From positions 1 through 64,000 of the forward strand of contig CAMAQD010000011.1 of the NCBI GenBank assembly GCA_945860385.1: a stretch of 64,000 nt of DNA, read 5' to 3'. This stretch comes from Flavobacterium psychrophilum. GTDB lineage: Bacteria; Bacteroidota; Bacteroidia; Flavobacteriales; Flavobacteriaceae. The notes below the pieces were generated by a model that was not told the origin of the DNA, did not search any database, and saw only the letters and a program-made list of their open reading frames with translations. Of this stretch, positions 41,623-51,363 are shown in pieces. A program made the position numbers and the translations under genes. The stretch's first letter is position 1; each line of letters opens with the position of its first letter.

Positions 41623-43569
41623 TTATTTTATTAAATAGTCCTGCATAAAACGAATTACTGCTAATCGCTGAAAATCCACATTAGCTTTTTTCCTGAAACC
41701 GTGACCTTCGTCTTTGGCCTCCAAATACCAAACAACATTGCCATTAGCTTTTAGTTTGTCTCGCATTTGGGTAGCTTCTGTAACGGGAACTCTTGGGTCA
41801 TTTGTGCCTTGAATGATAAACATTGGTTTTTTGATTTTGTCAATGTTATTTAGCGGCGCCATTTTTTCGAAAAAGGCTGCCATTTCCGGAATTCTCTCAT
41901 CACCATATTCCACTCTTCTTAAATCTCTACGGTATTCTTCGGTGTTTTTCAAAAAGGTGTTAAAGTTGGAGATTCCAACAATATCAACGGAACATTTGAT
42001 TTTATCAGCATAATGATAGGCTGTTGCCAATGTCATATAACCGCCATAACTTCCGCCCATTATCATAATTTTGTCTTTATCTAATTCGGGTTGTTGTGCA
42101 ATCCAGTCTAATAATGCTCCAATATCTTTTACGGAATCTTCTCTTAAAAAACCATTGTCTTTGGCAATAAATGTTTTGCCAAAACCAGATGAACCACGGA
42201 CATTTGGAAAAATTATTGCAACTCCCATTTCATTAGTATAATAATTATTGGAACCCAAGAATGAAGCCATAGATTGTCCTTCTGGTCCACCGTGAATATT
42301 GATTAAAACGGGTCTTTTTCCGCTGAATTTTGCGGCAGCAGGATAATAAAAACCTGAAATTTTAAGATTGTCAAAGCTTTTCCATTCGATGAATTTTGGA
42401 ACAGACATATCCGATTGTTGCATTTCGCCCAACTCGCTTTCTGTCCAACGTTCAATAATGCCAGTTTTAAGGACTAGTTTATAAACATCCGAAGCCGTTT
42501 GTGCGGTAGATTGCGTGAAGAATATAGCCTGTTTGTCTTTGGTGAAATTGGCACCTCCAATTAATCCTATGGGAATATTTTTTACTGCCGAATAGGTTTT
42601 ATCGGTTGCATTCATTAAATACATCTTGTTCAACCCCGCTTCATTGGTTATAAAAACGATTGACTTTTTGTCTTCGGATAAATTGTAGTTTTCAACATTC
42701 CAAGGGATATTTGAAGTGTAATAGTTTACTTTTTTTGTATTTAAATTCAACGTAGCAAGACGTTCAAACTCATTATCCTTGTCCGTTACCAACCATATTT
42801 CATCAGTTGCATCTGAAAAGGAAGCACCGGATTGAATAATTCCACTCGATTTTCGATCCGTAACTTCAGATAATTTTCCAGTTGCGGTTTCCAATAGCCA
42901 AATATGAGATTCATTGGCCGAAACATATTCAACAATTAAAAGTTTTTTGCCGTCATTTGAAATATCCGATATTCCCCATCCGCCACCTTTTACTTGCAGA
43001 ATCAGTTTATCCGATTTTGGGTTATTGGGATCCATATAATAAATATCACGATCGCCTCCATTTCGTTTGGTCGAAGAATAATAGAAACCTTTTCCATCTT
43101 TACGCCAAGTTACACCCCCATTTTGAGAACGACCACCGTCTGTTAAAAGTTTGGATTGCAGCGTTTTTAAATCGAGTTTATATAATTGTCCAAATTCGTT
43201 GCCGCCAATATCTTTGGAATAAACAAGATATTCGCCTTTCACTGGTTCGTAAGAAGCGCCACTGACAGGTTCGTCAAAAAAAGTGATTTGTGTTCTAGCT
43301 CCCATTGGTTGCGAAACACGGTGCAATTGTGAAGTCGAACTAAAACGAGTATTGATAATAATTTCGTTTTTTGTTGGATGAATTTCAGCCAAAGAAGCAC
43401 CACGAGATTCGGCGTATTTTTTTACTTGATTAGCCAGTTCTTTTGGGATTTCGGCAATATTCTCGGTAATCAAATTTTCATTGGGAACAACAAGGTTCTT
43501 CTTTTCTTGAGCATAAAAGGCTAAGAACGAAAAAAGGACAGGAATCAAAATAATTTTTTTCATTTTCAT
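41623..43569 (-). CDS. S9 family prolyl-oligopeptidase-like peptidase, secreted
   Basis: 648 residues. A signal peptide (ILIPVLFSFLAFYAQ) precedes a WD40-like propeller with repeated beta strands (about 60-390) and then the alpha/beta hydrolase domain: Ser in MGGSYGGYM, Asp in GTNDPRVPV, His in DEGHGFRKK. Cleaves short peptides, probably in the periplasm. Two Met at positions 1 and 3 are both possible starts. Confidence 0.95.
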   Translation of the reverse strand: MKMKKIILIPVLFSFLAFYAQEKKNLVVPNENLITENIAEIPKELANQVKKYAESRGASLAEIHPTKNEIIINTRFSSTSQLHRVSQPMGARTQITFFDEPVSGASYEPVKGEYLVYSKDIGGNEFGQLYKLDLKTLQSKLLTDGGRSQNGGVTWRKDGKGFYYSSTKRNGGDRDIYYMDPNNPKSDKLILQVKGGGWGISDISNDGKKLLIVEYVSANESHIWLLETATGKLSEVTDRKSSGIIQSGASFSDATDEIWLVTDKDNEFERLATLNLNTKKVNYYTSNIPWNVENYNLSEDKKSIVFITNEAGLNKMYLMNATDKTYSAVKNIPIGLIGGANFTKDKQAIFFTQSTAQTASDVYKLVLKTGIIERWTESELGEMQQSDMSVPKFIEWKSFDNLKISGFYYPAAAKFSGKRPVLINIHGGPEGQSMASFLGSNNYYTNEMGVAIIFPNVRGSSGFGKTFIAKDNGFLREDSVKDIGALLDWIAQQPELDKDKIMIMGGSYGGYMTLATAYHYADKIKCSVDIVGISNFNTFLKNTEEYRRDLRRVEYGDERIPEMAAFFEKMAPLNNIDKIKKPMFIIQGTNDPRVPVTEATQMRDKLKANGNVVWYLEAKDEGHGFRKKANVDFQRLAVIRFMQDYLIK

Positions 43570-43599
43570 AATGTATAAATTAATTGGTTTATAATTGAA

Positions 43600-44523
43600 C
43601 TAAATACGAGCTTTCCTTAGCGAATAATTGACTAAATACAAACCGCACAATGTTACAGCACCGCCAATTGCAATGGCCATTGTGAGTGGTTCGCCAAAAA
43701 TTATCGTGCCTAATAAAATTGCTACAATTGGATTAATGTAGGCGTAAATACTGTTTATTTCTGACGGAAGTCTTTGAATCATATAAATATAAGCTATAAA
43801 TGTAAGCACGGATCCAATGATGACCAAATACCCGATTGCCCACCACGAATTTACGGGAATCGAACTAATAGTAACGCCAGTTCCAGTGGCTCCCACAATT
43901 GCTAAAGTGATGACACTTGAAATCAGCATCTGCAATCCTAAACTAAAATAGGGATTAAAACTAGCTGCTTTTTTCCTGGTGTACATCGTTCCAAAAGCCC
44001 AACTAAATGTAGCAATTAATGAAATAAAAATACCAAATCTAAAATCAGGTTTCAAAAAATCAGCCAGATGATCATAGAAAATAACGCAGATTCCTCCAAA
44101 ACTTACGACTAATCCCAGAATAGATAAACGGGCAATTTTTTCGCCTCTAAAAACGGTAATTAATACAATCCACAAAGGGAAAATGGCGCCAATAATTGCA
44201 CCCAAACCACTGCTGATGTATTTCACGCCCCAAGTGCTTAGTCCGTTACTTAATACAAAATTAAGGATACTCAGAATAAAAATGGTTTTCCATTGTTTCC
44301 CTTTTGGCCAAGGTGTTTTTTTGTATAAAAAGAAACCAACATATAAAATTCCGCCAATCAATTGTCTGATTCCAGCAAGTTGCAAAGCCGGCATATGTTT
44401 CACGCCTTCTTTGGATGCCAGCCAAGTCGTTCCCCAGAAAAAACTCACCCAGCATAAAGCCAAAATGGGCAATCCAATGGCATTAATTTTGGACGAAAAA
44501 GCGTTTTTTATTTTCGTTTTCAC
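43600..44523 (-). CDS. EamA family (DMT) exporter
   Basis: 307 residues, about ten membrane helices in two EamA repeats (helix starts WVSFFWGTTWLASKEG and ATFSWAFGTMYTRKKA). Inner-membrane carrier for metabolites; substrate unknown. It starts one base after the stop of the YeeZ-like gene, so the two are co-expressed. Confidence 0.9.
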   Translation of the reverse strand: MKTKIKNAFSSKINAIGLPILALCWVSFFWGTTWLASKEGVKHMPALQLAGIRQLIGGILYVGFFLYKKTPWPKGKQWKTIFILSILNFVLSNGLSTWGVKYISSGLGAIIGAIFPLWIVLITVFRGEKIARLSILGLVVSFGGICVIFYDHLADFLKPDFRFGIFISLIATFSWAFGTMYTRKKAASFNPYFSLGLQMLISSVITLAIVGATGTGVTISSIPVNSWWAIGYLVIIGSVLTFIAYIYMIQRLPSEINSIYAYINPIVAILLGTIIFGEPLTMAIAIGGAVTLCGLYLVNYSLRKARI

Positions 44524-44524
44524 T

Positions 44525-45328
44525 TTATAAATTTGGTTTTATAAACTTGTATTCTAGAACATTTTCGACTTTAGAACTCAAAATTGTTTTTCCAAAAGTA
44601 AGATTTTCCGAATTAAATTGGGGCGGAGCCAAGTTGAAATCAATGGCTTTTTGAGTATAATAGTCCTTTCGGCTAGGATGAAAAGGTGAAACTGCATTGA
44701 AGGTTTTGTTCCAACAATCAAAGGCTATAATTTTTAAAATGATGCCAATGCAATCGTCTTGATGAATCAGATTTATGGGAGCATTTGGGTTTTCAAGATT
44801 GGTTTTTCCAGCCAAGAATTTTATCGGATGTCGGTCCTCGCCAATCAATCCGCCAAAACGTAAAATGGTAGTTTTAAAATTCGGATTGCTTTGCAAAAGT
44901 TGCTCAGTTTTTACTAATTGTTTGCAGCTTTCCGTGTCGGGATTCAGTTCTGTTTCTTCGGTGACAATCAAATTGTCTTCGCCATAAACCGATGTGGAAC
45001 TGATGAAAAGTACGTTTTCAACGGTAGATTTTTCGATAAATGGAATTAATTTTTCAATCTTTCCAACAAAATCTTCTTTGGAGTTTCCTCTTAATTTGGG
45101 AGGAATATCGATAATCAAGATTTTAGAATTTTCTAAAAAAGAATCGACCTCGCCTAGAATTTTCGTTTCGGACAATTCAATTTGGAAAGCTTGAAGGCCG
45201 AAGTTTTTTAGAACCAAAAGTTTGTCAGTCGATGTTGTTGAACCGTTTACAGTAAACCTAGAGTTTAGCAAGGCTTTCGCCAAAGGCAAACCCAGCCAAC
45301 CGCAACCTAGAATACTAATTTGAGTCAT
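44525..45328 (-). CDS. YeeZ-like NAD(P)-dependent epimerase/reductase
   Basis: 267 residues. An N-terminal Rossmann motif (LGCGWLGLPLAKAL) and SSTSVYGEDN with the catalytic-type Tyr are those of the YeeZ-type extended SDR group, whose substrate is unsettled. Cytoplasmic. TACTTTTG at 45355-45348 on the minus strand is a likely -7 element. Confidence 0.85.
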   Translation of the reverse strand: MTQISILGCGWLGLPLAKALLNSRFTVNGSTTSTDKLLVLKNFGLQAFQIELSETKILGEVDSFLENSKILIIDIPPKLRGNSKEDFVGKIEKLIPFIEKSTVENVLFISSTSVYGEDNLIVTEETELNPDTESCKQLVKTEQLLQSNPNFKTTILRFGGLIGEDRHPIKFLAGKTNLENPNAPINLIHQDDCIGIILKIIAFDCWNKTFNAVSPFHPSRKDYYTQKAIDFNLAPPQFNSENLTFGKTILSSKVENVLEYKFIKPNL

Positions 45329-45406
45329 TATAAAAAAATAGGATGCTCAAAAGTAGTTTAAATACAAACCATTTGGAAATGGATTTGCCTAAAACAGCCC
45401 GAAAAA

Positions 45407-45456
45407 TTTTTATCCCTTAGAATATTTGTGAGAGCAAATAATCTAAGGGATAAAAA
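45407..45456 (-). terminator. Long hairpin terminator of the L,D-transpeptidase gene
   Basis: A 22-bp stem with one mismatch (arms 45407-45428 and 45435-45456), loop TGAGAG, with a T run on the minus strand. It lies 40 bases after the stop at 45496. Confidence 0.9.
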
Positions 45457-45495
45457 AGTAGTACAAGTCTAATGGTTAAAATCCGAATTCAGGTT

Positions 45496-46353
45496 TTATG
45501 ATTTCTTCTTTTTTTCCTGTTCCTTCAAGATAGTACTTAAAAAAGGAGCAGTAACTTTCTCCATTTCACCTGCAGAAATGGTCAAAGCTTTTGGATCTTT
45601 AACGAGTTGTAACCAAGGTTTTGGTGCGCCAAAAGGATAACTTCCAAAAACAACTACCGGAGTTCCCTTGAATTTCACGTTTTCTTCGTCGGCCAATACC
45701 CATTGATCTGCCCATTGGTATAAATATTTGGCATCTTTTTCTTGTAGCCTCAAACAAGAATGTGAGGCTGGATAACCCGGCAAATCGTATTGGTGAAACC
45801 CAACACCTTTTTTGTTTTCGATGTTAAAATTCCATAACAATTTCCATTCATCGTCAAAGGTGCTAATGGTTTCTTCGGCTTTCCAATTGGTAAAAAACAA
45901 CCCTGTTGGAGTTGGATCTTTTTTTCTACCCATATTGGTTGGGCCAGTGTAAATCAAAATTCCGTTTTCGTATGCTGCAAAAGTTTGGGTCGGATACGAA
46001 AAGAAAAGAATTTTATCCACATTAACCAAATATGGAACTTCAACTGGAAAAGGCAAATAAAATGCAATGTCGCCACTCATATCCGTTGGAATAATAACGG
46101 AATCCATTTTGGTAAAAAACGCTTTATCGGTTCTGTTTACGGCAATTGCAATGGCAAAATTTGCGGAATCTTTGTTGGTTTCTAACCATTCTTTGGTATT
46201 TTCTAAAGTATAGTTAACTGCTTTGGGTGCTTTTCTAACAGGTGCTTTTTTGATAATTTTAGCAGGTTGTGGTGTGTTCTCAGTATCCGCTTTTTTGCAA
46301 GAAAATGAGACAATCGCCAATATAAATCCAAGGAGTACAATCGATTTTTTCAT
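45496..46353 (-). CDS. L,D-transpeptidase (YkuD) lipoprotein
   Basis: 285 residues. A lipoprotein signal (LAIVSFSC) precedes a Lys/Pro-rich linker and a YkuD domain with the catalytic His/Cys region HQYDLPGYPASHSCLRL. The usual SHGC reads SHSC here. These enzymes make 3-3 cross-links in peptidoglycan or attach lipoproteins. Located in the periplasm on a lipid anchor. Confidence 0.9.
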   Translation of the reverse strand: MKKSIVLLGFILAIVSFSCKKADTENTPQPAKIIKKAPVRKAPKAVNYTLENTKEWLETNKDSANFAIAIAVNRTDKAFFTKMDSVIIPTDMSGDIAFYLPFPVEVPYLVNVDKILFFSYPTQTFAAYENGILIYTGPTNMGRKKDPTPTGLFFTNWKAEETISTFDDEWKLLWNFNIENKKGVGFHQYDLPGYPASHSCLRLQEKDAKYLYQWADQWVLADEENVKFKGTPVVVFGSYPFGAPKPWLQLVKDPKALTISAGEMEKVTAPFLSTILKEQEKKKKS

Positions 46354-46429
46354 AAGGTTTTATTTTATGTAAAAATGATGGAATTATGGAAGTAAATTGT
46401 TACATAATTATATGGAATTATTATAGATT

Positions 46430-48820
46430 TTACGGCTTCCGCAAACTGTCTTTTTCAATCGTCAAACTATCTTTTTCAATCGCATTTCCAACATTCAAAG
46501 CAATTGGTTTAACCGTTTTTGGCGAAGGTTTTATTTTCTCTTTAATAATCACGGCATCATTCAAAACATAAGGTGTTGGCATCATCCAATCGGCTCTTTT
46601 TACCATCTGAAAAAGTGGATTGCTCATTAAATCGAAAGAGCTTTCCATTAAATCCAAATCCAAAACACTTGAAGCGGCAACGCTAAATTCTATTTCCAGA
46701 GGCAATTGATTCACCACATAATAGCTTAACAATTTCTTGCCTTTTCTTTCGTATTTGGAATTTTTTTGTCCCAACAAAGACAAACTATTGGCTTTGAAAT
46801 TTTGAATAACCAAATTTTCATTGGCAAAAACATCATAACGATTGACTTTTCGGGATGGCGTGATTCGAATTTTCAAATAGCGATTTATTCCAACAACGCT
46901 GTCTTTTAGGAATTCTACAACAGGTCTCGAAAGGACCTTCAAAGGCGCGTCGGCAGTGAATGTAAATCCAGAATTGTATTTGCTTGTTAAAGTATTTGTG
47001 CTCAATACTGCGGCATCTTTTGGGTTTTGGCCCAAATACGTTTTAGTCCATTCATCCAAATTGGTGTCATAAGTTGCCCAAGTTGCCTTGTTTTTGTCGG
47101 CATCTAATATATAGACCAAACTATTGGATTTGGCTTTGCCCAATTCATAACCTGAATAATAATGCGCTCTGGCAAAAACCCCAATCGCAAGAGCTAACAA
47201 AATCAATGATGACATTCCTTTTCGCATAAACGAACCAAAAACAGGCAGCAATAAACCGAAGGCGAAAACGGTGAGAATGGCACTTCCAAACAATACTTTC
47301 AGTCCCAAACCTATTGGAAACATTTGGATAAAAGGAGCTATAATCAGCAAGGCTGGAATGCTCAAAAAGAGGTTTAAAATCCATTTAGATTTTTGGGTAA
47401 GTACAAAAGAAGCCAACATCAGCAATCCTGCAAAAGCGGGAATGATTAAGAATCCTGCGCCTTTCAGGAAGAAAGCCAGCAATAAATTAATGAGAATCCA
47501 AAGGAATAATGGTGCAACATAATGGTTTAGGGTCACTTTTTTGGCAGAGAATTTTTGGTAAAAAGCAAAACAAATTGATAAAGTCAACAGAGTGAAAGCG
47601 GCAATGTAATCGTGACCGTTATAGGTAAATCCGTTGAGCAAATCATTGTATTGTGGGTAAATTATCAGTAATAGTTTCCAACCTAAAAAAGTGATTAATC
47701 CCGAAACTATTATCGAACCCAAAAACGGAATGAATCCCTTCGCCATTTCTGGAAAAGACAATAGGCGTTTGCCCATTCCGATAAATATTAAAAATAACAA
47801 CAGCACGAAAGCAATGATGACCATTGGCAAAACCCAATAAAACGAGTAACTGATGAAAGTAAAAGGAATCGAAAAATAGACATCATCTTTGGTGGCTTGT
47901 GTCGAATTCAAATCGGCATTCGAAAAATAATCCAGCAACGGCATTAAGTATTTTCCTTGATGTGCCAGGGTGTTTTTGTTTAAATGATTGAGGTCGTCTT
48001 GAGCAGTATGGTAATTGTAATGACCGTCTATAAAAGCGAAATTGTAGCCTTGAATATTGCCTTGTTCTCTGAAAACAGTCAAATCAGTATCGTTGGGCAA
48101 CATTTTGTAAATGCTGTACATCAAGGAATTAGCAACAGGAAATGGGGTATTTGCAGCAGCAAATTCTTTGACCAATCCGGCATTTCCAGCATTGGTTTCC
48201 ATTAACATATAACTTGGTCCAGAACTTCCCCGAGCTTCAAAATTCAATACCAAACCGACTTCTTTTGCCCAATTGTGTTGTGTTACAAAAAGTGCCGCAC
48301 CATTCAATCCCAATTCTTCCGCATCCGAAAACAGAATAATAATGTCGTTTTTGTGTTGTTTTTTGTTGTAGGTAAAAGTACGAACGCTTTCGAGAATGGT
48401 TGCCACGCCAGAACCTGCATCACTTGCTCCGTGAGAGTAGGAATGTGGCGCGCTGTCATAATGCGAAAGCAGGAGCAAGGCTTTGTTGCTCTCACTACCT
48501 TTTATTCGAGCCAAGATATTTTTGCTTTTTGTCAAGACTCCCTTATCTGAGAAAGAAAAACCTTCTTGAATGGAAGTTTCCAAACCCATATTTTGCAATT
48601 CTTTCACCAAATAATTGGCAACCACATCGTGATTTTCCGAACCTACAAAATGCGGTTTTTGCGAAATGTTTTTGACTTGTTCCAAAGCTCTTTGGGTAGA
48701 AAACTCCGAAAACGGGATATTGCCATTTAATGTCCATTGTGGCATCATCGTGAAGAAAATAAATCCAAGCGTTCCAAGGAGGAATAGCACGGACAAAACG
48801 GAAGAATAACTTTTTTTCAT
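46430..48820 (-). CDS. M28 family aminopeptidase with C-terminal membrane domain
   Basis: 796 residues. One N-terminal helix, then a periplasmic M28 peptidase domain (zinc ligands in LLSHYDSAPHSYSHGASDAGSG and LFSDAEELGLNG), then seven to nine membrane helices (about 325-570) and a soluble C-terminal domain. This resembles the ER-type Fxna/ERMP1 and bacterial multi-pass M28 layout. A 21-base in-frame duplication (IEKDSLT/IEKDSLR) ends the protein. It is the last gene of a four-gene run. Confidence 0.92.
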   Translation of the reverse strand: MKKSYSSVLSVLFLLGTLGFIFFTMMPQWTLNGNIPFSEFSTQRALEQVKNISQKPHFVGSENHDVVANYLVKELQNMGLETSIQEGFSFSDKGVLTKSKNILARIKGSESNKALLLLSHYDSAPHSYSHGASDAGSGVATILESVRTFTYNKKQHKNDIIILFSDAEELGLNGAALFVTQHNWAKEVGLVLNFEARGSSGPSYMLMETNAGNAGLVKEFAAANTPFPVANSLMYSIYKMLPNDTDLTVFREQGNIQGYNFAFIDGHYNYHTAQDDLNHLNKNTLAHQGKYLMPLLDYFSNADLNSTQATKDDVYFSIPFTFISYSFYWVLPMVIIAFVLLLFLIFIGMGKRLLSFPEMAKGFIPFLGSIIVSGLITFLGWKLLLIIYPQYNDLLNGFTYNGHDYIAAFTLLTLSICFAFYQKFSAKKVTLNHYVAPLFLWILINLLLAFFLKGAGFLIIPAFAGLLMLASFVLTQKSKWILNLFLSIPALLIIAPFIQMFPIGLGLKVLFGSAILTVFAFGLLLPVFGSFMRKGMSSLILLALAIGVFARAHYYSGYELGKAKSNSLVYILDADKNKATWATYDTNLDEWTKTYLGQNPKDAAVLSTNTLTSKYNSGFTFTADAPLKVLSRPVVEFLKDSVVGINRYLKIRITPSRKVNRYDVFANENLVIQNFKANSLSLLGQKNSKYERKGKKLLSYYVVNQLPLEIEFSVAASSVLDLDLMESSFDLMSNPLFQMVKRADWMMPTPYVLNDAVIIKEKIKPSPKTVKPIALNVGNAIEKDSLTIEKDSLRKP
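46441..46482 (-). repeat. 21-bp tandem duplication in the M28 gene
   Basis: Two nearly identical 21-base units encode IEKDSL plus one residue, at the C-terminus. Two base differences at most. Confidence 0.8.
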
Positions 48821-48838
48821 CGGGGAAAGAATTAAGTT

Positions 48839-49189
48839 TTAGATTTCTTTTTTGACAAGCAAATAATAGTCGTCATCCAATAAGCGATAACCTTGGTCGT
48901 AAACAAAATAATAAGTATTTCCGGTTTTGGTTGCCAAAATATTGGTAAAAAACTCAAAATCGAATCCTTTGCTCAACAGTTTCGACTTGGTGGTTTTTCC
49001 TTTTCCATCGACATTTAATGCCGATAGAATCCGATAATTTTTGCGCAATTTGTTGTTCACGTTGCGCATAAAATTAGTGCTGTCTTTGTTTATTTTGTTG
49101 TTGTAGGCGTTACGGCAACCATCGCTGCAAAACTTTTTGTCTTCGCGACCCACAATTCTGTCTCCACATTCCAGGCAGGTTTTGTCCAT
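48839..49189 (-). CDS. Small zinc-ribbon protein
   Basis: 116 residues. An N-terminal zinc ribbon CLECG...FCSDGC (CxxC-x13-CxxxC) is followed by a basic helix (NAYNNKINKDSTNFMRNVNNKLRKNYRIL) and a small beta domain. Similar proteins are conserved in Bacteroidota without a known function; nucleic acid binding is plausible. It lies between the YfiT-like and M28 genes in a tight run. Confidence 0.82.
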   Translation of the reverse strand: MDKTCLECGDRIVGREDKKFCSDGCRNAYNNKINKDSTNFMRNVNNKLRKNYRILSALNVDGKGKTTKSKLLSKGFDFEFFTNILATKTGNTYYFVYDQGYRLLDDDYYLLVKKEI

Positions 49190-49204
49190 AGTTTTTCGTT
49201 TTTT

Positions 49205-49756
49205 TTAAAAATGACCTTTGTGCAATAAAGCTTGTTCGATATGCGCCAAATGATGGTTGCAATGCCAAGCATAAACTCCAACAGTTTCTTCTAAACTGGA
49301 TATTTTCAGATTTTCTGGATGAAAAAATTGTCGTTTTAATTCTTTTCCTCCAAGACTTTTCAAAAGCAAAACCCAGCGAGCGTGCACGCCTTCGATGATT
49401 TGAAGGGATGATGAAATATCATTAGAAGTTCCATCGGCGAGTTCTGCCCACAATGCTTCTTCGTAGGGTTTTATTGTCGGAACATCTTCGGTCAAAGCTA
49501 GTTTGAATCGCACAAAACTATTGATATGACTGTCGGCACAATGATGCACGACTTGTTTGATATTCCAACCTTTTGGACGATAAATCCAATTCAATTCTTT
49601 GACAGAAAGGGTTTCGGTCAGAGATTTTATTTTGGATGGAAAAGTTTCAATAGTGGCTATCCAAGTTTCCAAATCATTTTGGGATACATCATCTATTTTT
49701 GGACATTTTCCTACCGGAAATTTTAGCTTTTCTATGTCTAAATTATTTTTCATCAC
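49205..49756 (-). CDS. YfiT/DinB-family putative thiol transferase
   Basis: 183 residues. The four-helix DinB fold is indicated by KGWNIKQVVHHCADSHINSFVRFKLAL (first metal His) and the C-terminal YAWHCNHHLAHIEQAL (HxxxH). YfiT-type members are metal-dependent hydrolases or bacillithiol transferases. The start overlaps the upstream gene by 4 bases (ATGA). The presence of a bacilliredoxin gene elsewhere supports a bacillithiol setting. Confidence 0.9.
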   Translation of the reverse strand: MMKNNLDIEKLKFPVGKCPKIDDVSQNDLETWIATIETFPSKIKSLTETLSVKELNWIYRPKGWNIKQVVHHCADSHINSFVRFKLALTEDVPTIKPYEEALWAELADGTSNDISSSLQIIEGVHARWVLLLKSLGGKELKRQFFHPENLKISSLEETVGVYAWHCNHHLAHIEQALLHKGHF

Positions 49757-51285
49757 GCTTTATTTACTCTTTTAATTTCATATAAGTCGCTTCGACGGTC
49801 TTTTAGGATTCGGGCACTTCCGTGTTCGTGCAATTCTTTTAACAAATTTAAATCGACATCGACAATCAAGGTCATTTCGGTATTGGCAGTCGCTTCAGCT
49901 TTTATTCCAGTACTTGGAAAGGCAAAATCCGAAGGAGTAAATACGGCAGTTTGCGCATATTGAATATCCATATTGTTTACTTTTGGAAGATTTCCAACAC
50001 AGCCAGCAATGGCGACATAACATTCGTTTTCGATGGCTCGGGCTTGTGAACAATGTCTCACTCGAGTGTAACCACTTTGGGTATCGGTCAAAAAAGGTAC
50101 AAATAAAATATTCATTTCCTTATCGGCCAATAGTCTGGAGAGTTCTGGAAATTCAATATCATAGCAAATCATAATGCCTATTTTTCCACAATCGGTATCG
50201 AAAGTTTTAATTTGGGAACCGCCTTTCATTCCCCAATGCAAGACTTCATTTGGAGTGATGTGAATTTTATAATACATTTCGGAAGTTCCGTCTCTTTTGC
50301 AGAGGAAACCAACATTGTACAAAGTGCCATTTTCTAAATAAGGCATACTTCCCGAAATGATGTTGATGTTATATGAAATGGCAAATTCCTGAAATTTTTT
50401 GCGAATCGGCTCGGCATATTTTGCTAATTCTCGGATGGCGTCTGGTTCCGATAAATGATTGTAATCCGCCATTAATGGGGCGATGAACAATTCGGGAAAA
50501 ACGGCAAAATCACTTTTGTAACCGGAAACTGCATCAACAAAAAATTCGGCTTGCTCGAACAAAGCTTCCAAGTTGGCCAAAGAACGCATTTGCCATTGGA
50601 TTAATCCGAGTCTAATGACACTTTTTTGGGTGTTGATTAATTGTGGACTTTCGTCATAATAAATATTGTTCCATTCCAATAAAACGGCAAATTCTTTGGA
50701 ATCGACATCTCCTTCGAGATAGTTTTTCATAATCCGCATCACGTGAAAATCATTACTCAACTGAAAGGAAAGCACCGGGTCGTGCAATTCTTTTCGTTTT
50801 ACTTTGTCGATATATTTTTTTGGAGTGAGTTTTTTAGAATGTTCGTTATAGTTTGGAATTCTTCCGGCAAATATGATAGATTTCAGATTTAACTGTTCGC
50901 ATAATTCTTTTCGGGCGTCATACAATCTTCTTCCGAGGCGCAATCCTCTATAATCGGGGTTGATAAACACGTCGATTCCGTATAAAATTTCACCTTTTGG
51001 ATTGTGTGTAGAGAACGTATAATTTCCTGTTATTTTAGCGTAATTGGGATTTTTGTCTACTAAAACTTCGTCTAGAATTAAGGATAAAGCTGCGCCAACC
51101 ACTTTTCCATCAGCAATAATCACTAATTGTCCATCGGGAAAAAGTTCTAGTAAAATTTCAATATCTTGCTCTTTCCAGTAGGAGTCTTCCATCTCAGGAT
51201 AAGCCATTTTCATTGATTTTTTCAGCTCTTTATAGTCTTCAATTTGCAGATTTCGTAATTCTACTTTCTTTATTTTAGTTTGCAT
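49753..51285 (-). CDS. GNAT acetyltransferase fused to carbon-nitrogen hydrolase
   Basis: 510 residues. Residues 1-210 are a GNAT domain (acetyl-CoA loop DYRGLRLGRRLYDARKEL). Residues about 225-500 are a nitrilase-type domain with the Glu in FAVFPELF, Lys in YYKIHITP and Cys in IMICYDIEFPELSR. This bifunctional layout is known in databases; the joint substrate is not established. It heads a four-gene minus-strand run. Confidence 0.93.
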   Translation of the reverse strand: MQTKIKKVELRNLQIEDYKELKKSMKMAYPEMEDSYWKEQDIEILLELFPDGQLVIIADGKVVGAALSLILDEVLVDKNPNYAKITGNYTFSTHNPKGEILYGIDVFINPDYRGLRLGRRLYDARKELCEQLNLKSIIFAGRIPNYNEHSKKLTPKKYIDKVKRKELHDPVLSFQLSNDFHVMRIMKNYLEGDVDSKEFAVLLEWNNIYYDESPQLINTQKSVIRLGLIQWQMRSLANLEALFEQAEFFVDAVSGYKSDFAVFPELFIAPLMADYNHLSEPDAIRELAKYAEPIRKKFQEFAISYNINIISGSMPYLENGTLYNVGFLCKRDGTSEMYYKIHITPNEVLHWGMKGGSQIKTFDTDCGKIGIMICYDIEFPELSRLLADKEMNILFVPFLTDTQSGYTRVRHCSQARAIENECYVAIAGCVGNLPKVNNMDIQYAQTAVFTPSDFAFPSTGIKAEATANTEMTLIVDVDLNLLKELHEHGSARILKDRRSDLYEIKRVNKA

Positions 51286-51363
51286 AAGTTTTTGATACTT
51301 GTATTGAATAATCTCATTGTCTGTAAGGATTTATAGAGGGCCGAGGAGTTAGACAAATTTTGA

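Noticed and set aside
49090..49281. Second minus-strand frame across the zinc-ribbon start
   Set aside because: It is a frame-shifted shadow of the two real genes and has no start signals of its own.
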